A DNA stretch of 64,000 nt, from contig NZ_JAHXZR010000001.1 in the NCBI RefSeq assembly GCF_019740315.1, forward strand, positions 682,001-746,000, given 5' to 3'. The translations under genes and the position numbers were made by a program. This document shows, one piece after another, positions 63,875-64,000 of this stretch. The notes under the pieces are model-generated. The model was not told the DNA's origin. It searched no databases and was given only the letters and a program-made list of their open reading frames with translations. The DNA comes from Oceanobacter mangrovi (lineage in GTDB: Bacteria; Pseudomonadota; Gammaproteobacteria; Pseudomonadales; Oceanobacteraceae). The stretch's first letter is position 1, and each line of letters begins with the position of its first letter.

Positions 63875-63904
63875 AATATAGTTTGTGTGTACAACAATTT
63901 GCAA
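63875..63904 (-). promoter_or_regulatory. Candidate sigma-70 promoter/operator of vdh2 cluster
   Basis: Minus strand: -35 TTGCAA, 18-bp spacer ATTGTTGTACACACAAAC, -10 TATATT. Shares -10, spacing and ATTGTTG/AAAC edges with the vdh1 promoter. Just upstream, AACAATT and AATTGTT arms form an inverted repeat overlapping the -35. About 125 bp before the vdh2 start. Confidence 0.6.
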
Positions 63905-64000
63905 TAGCTAATTGTTCAACAGCTCCTTGCGACCAAAGTCTGAAATTCAAACAACGGCTGATATCTTGGGCTTTTAAAAGATAAATAAGGCCGTAATGAC

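Overview
The window reads as chromosomal DNA of a heterotrophic, probably marine gammaproteobacterium. The protein families look closest to Oceanospirillales and Pseudomonas, but this is judged by eye and no genus is assigned. No rRNA, tRNA, CRISPR, transposase or integrase was recognised. Most of the window is catabolic: aromatic acids, glycine betaine, amines and plant hydroxycinnamates.

Region 1 (1-15.2 kb) is a meta-cleavage aromatic block. A DmpR/XylR-like sigma-54 activator (partial, minus strand) is divergent from a complete LIV-type ABC importer (Tat-exported binding protein, two ATPases, two permeases) and a LysR regulator. Then come dmpE-F-G-H homologues, an SDR, a ketopantoate-reductase-like protein, an XylT-like ferredoxin, catechol 2,3-dioxygenase and 4-oxalocrotonate tautomerase. 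The hydroxymuconic semialdehyde dehydrogenase and a ring hydroxylase are not in the window.

Region 2 (15.2-24.3 kb) is glycine betaine catabolism: gbcB and gbcA divergent, a GbdR-like AraC regulator and a membrane-dipeptidase-family protein, with thrB between them. An EamA exporter and a MaoC-like hydratase follow.

Region 3 (24.3-35.6 kb, minus strand) is a complete quinohemoprotein amine dehydrogenase locus: alpha subunit, radical SAM maturase, crosslinked gamma subunit and beta subunit, then a six-copy repeat array (mostly 116-bp period), an AcoR-like sigma-54 regulator, ABC exporter, subtilisin-like protease and flavin monooxygenase. The gamma-subunit precursor keeps every crosslinked residue of the family.

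Region 4 (36-40.4 kb) has a 3-hydroxybenzoate 4-monooxygenase with a divergent LysR gene, a small secreted protein and an esterase.

Region 5 (40.6-64 kb) is a hydroxycinnamate (ferulate/coumarate) island with two clusters: vdh1-ech1-fcs1 and vdh2-ech2-thiolase-acyl-CoA dehydrogenase-fcs2. The two ech and two vdh proteins are almost identical, while the two fcs proteins are clearly diverged. Between the clusters lie two TRAP binding proteins, a MarR regulator, a tannase/feruloyl-esterase lipoprotein, a GNAT, a nitrilase-family amidohydrolase and a thioesterase. Next to fcs1 is a 363-bp fcs pseudogene with an in-frame 711-bp deletion. Between pseudogene and fcs1 sits a two-gene module that looks like a pore-forming toxin and its membrane immunity protein.

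Intergenic space carries several families of REP-like palindromes, two of them assembled into tandem arrays.
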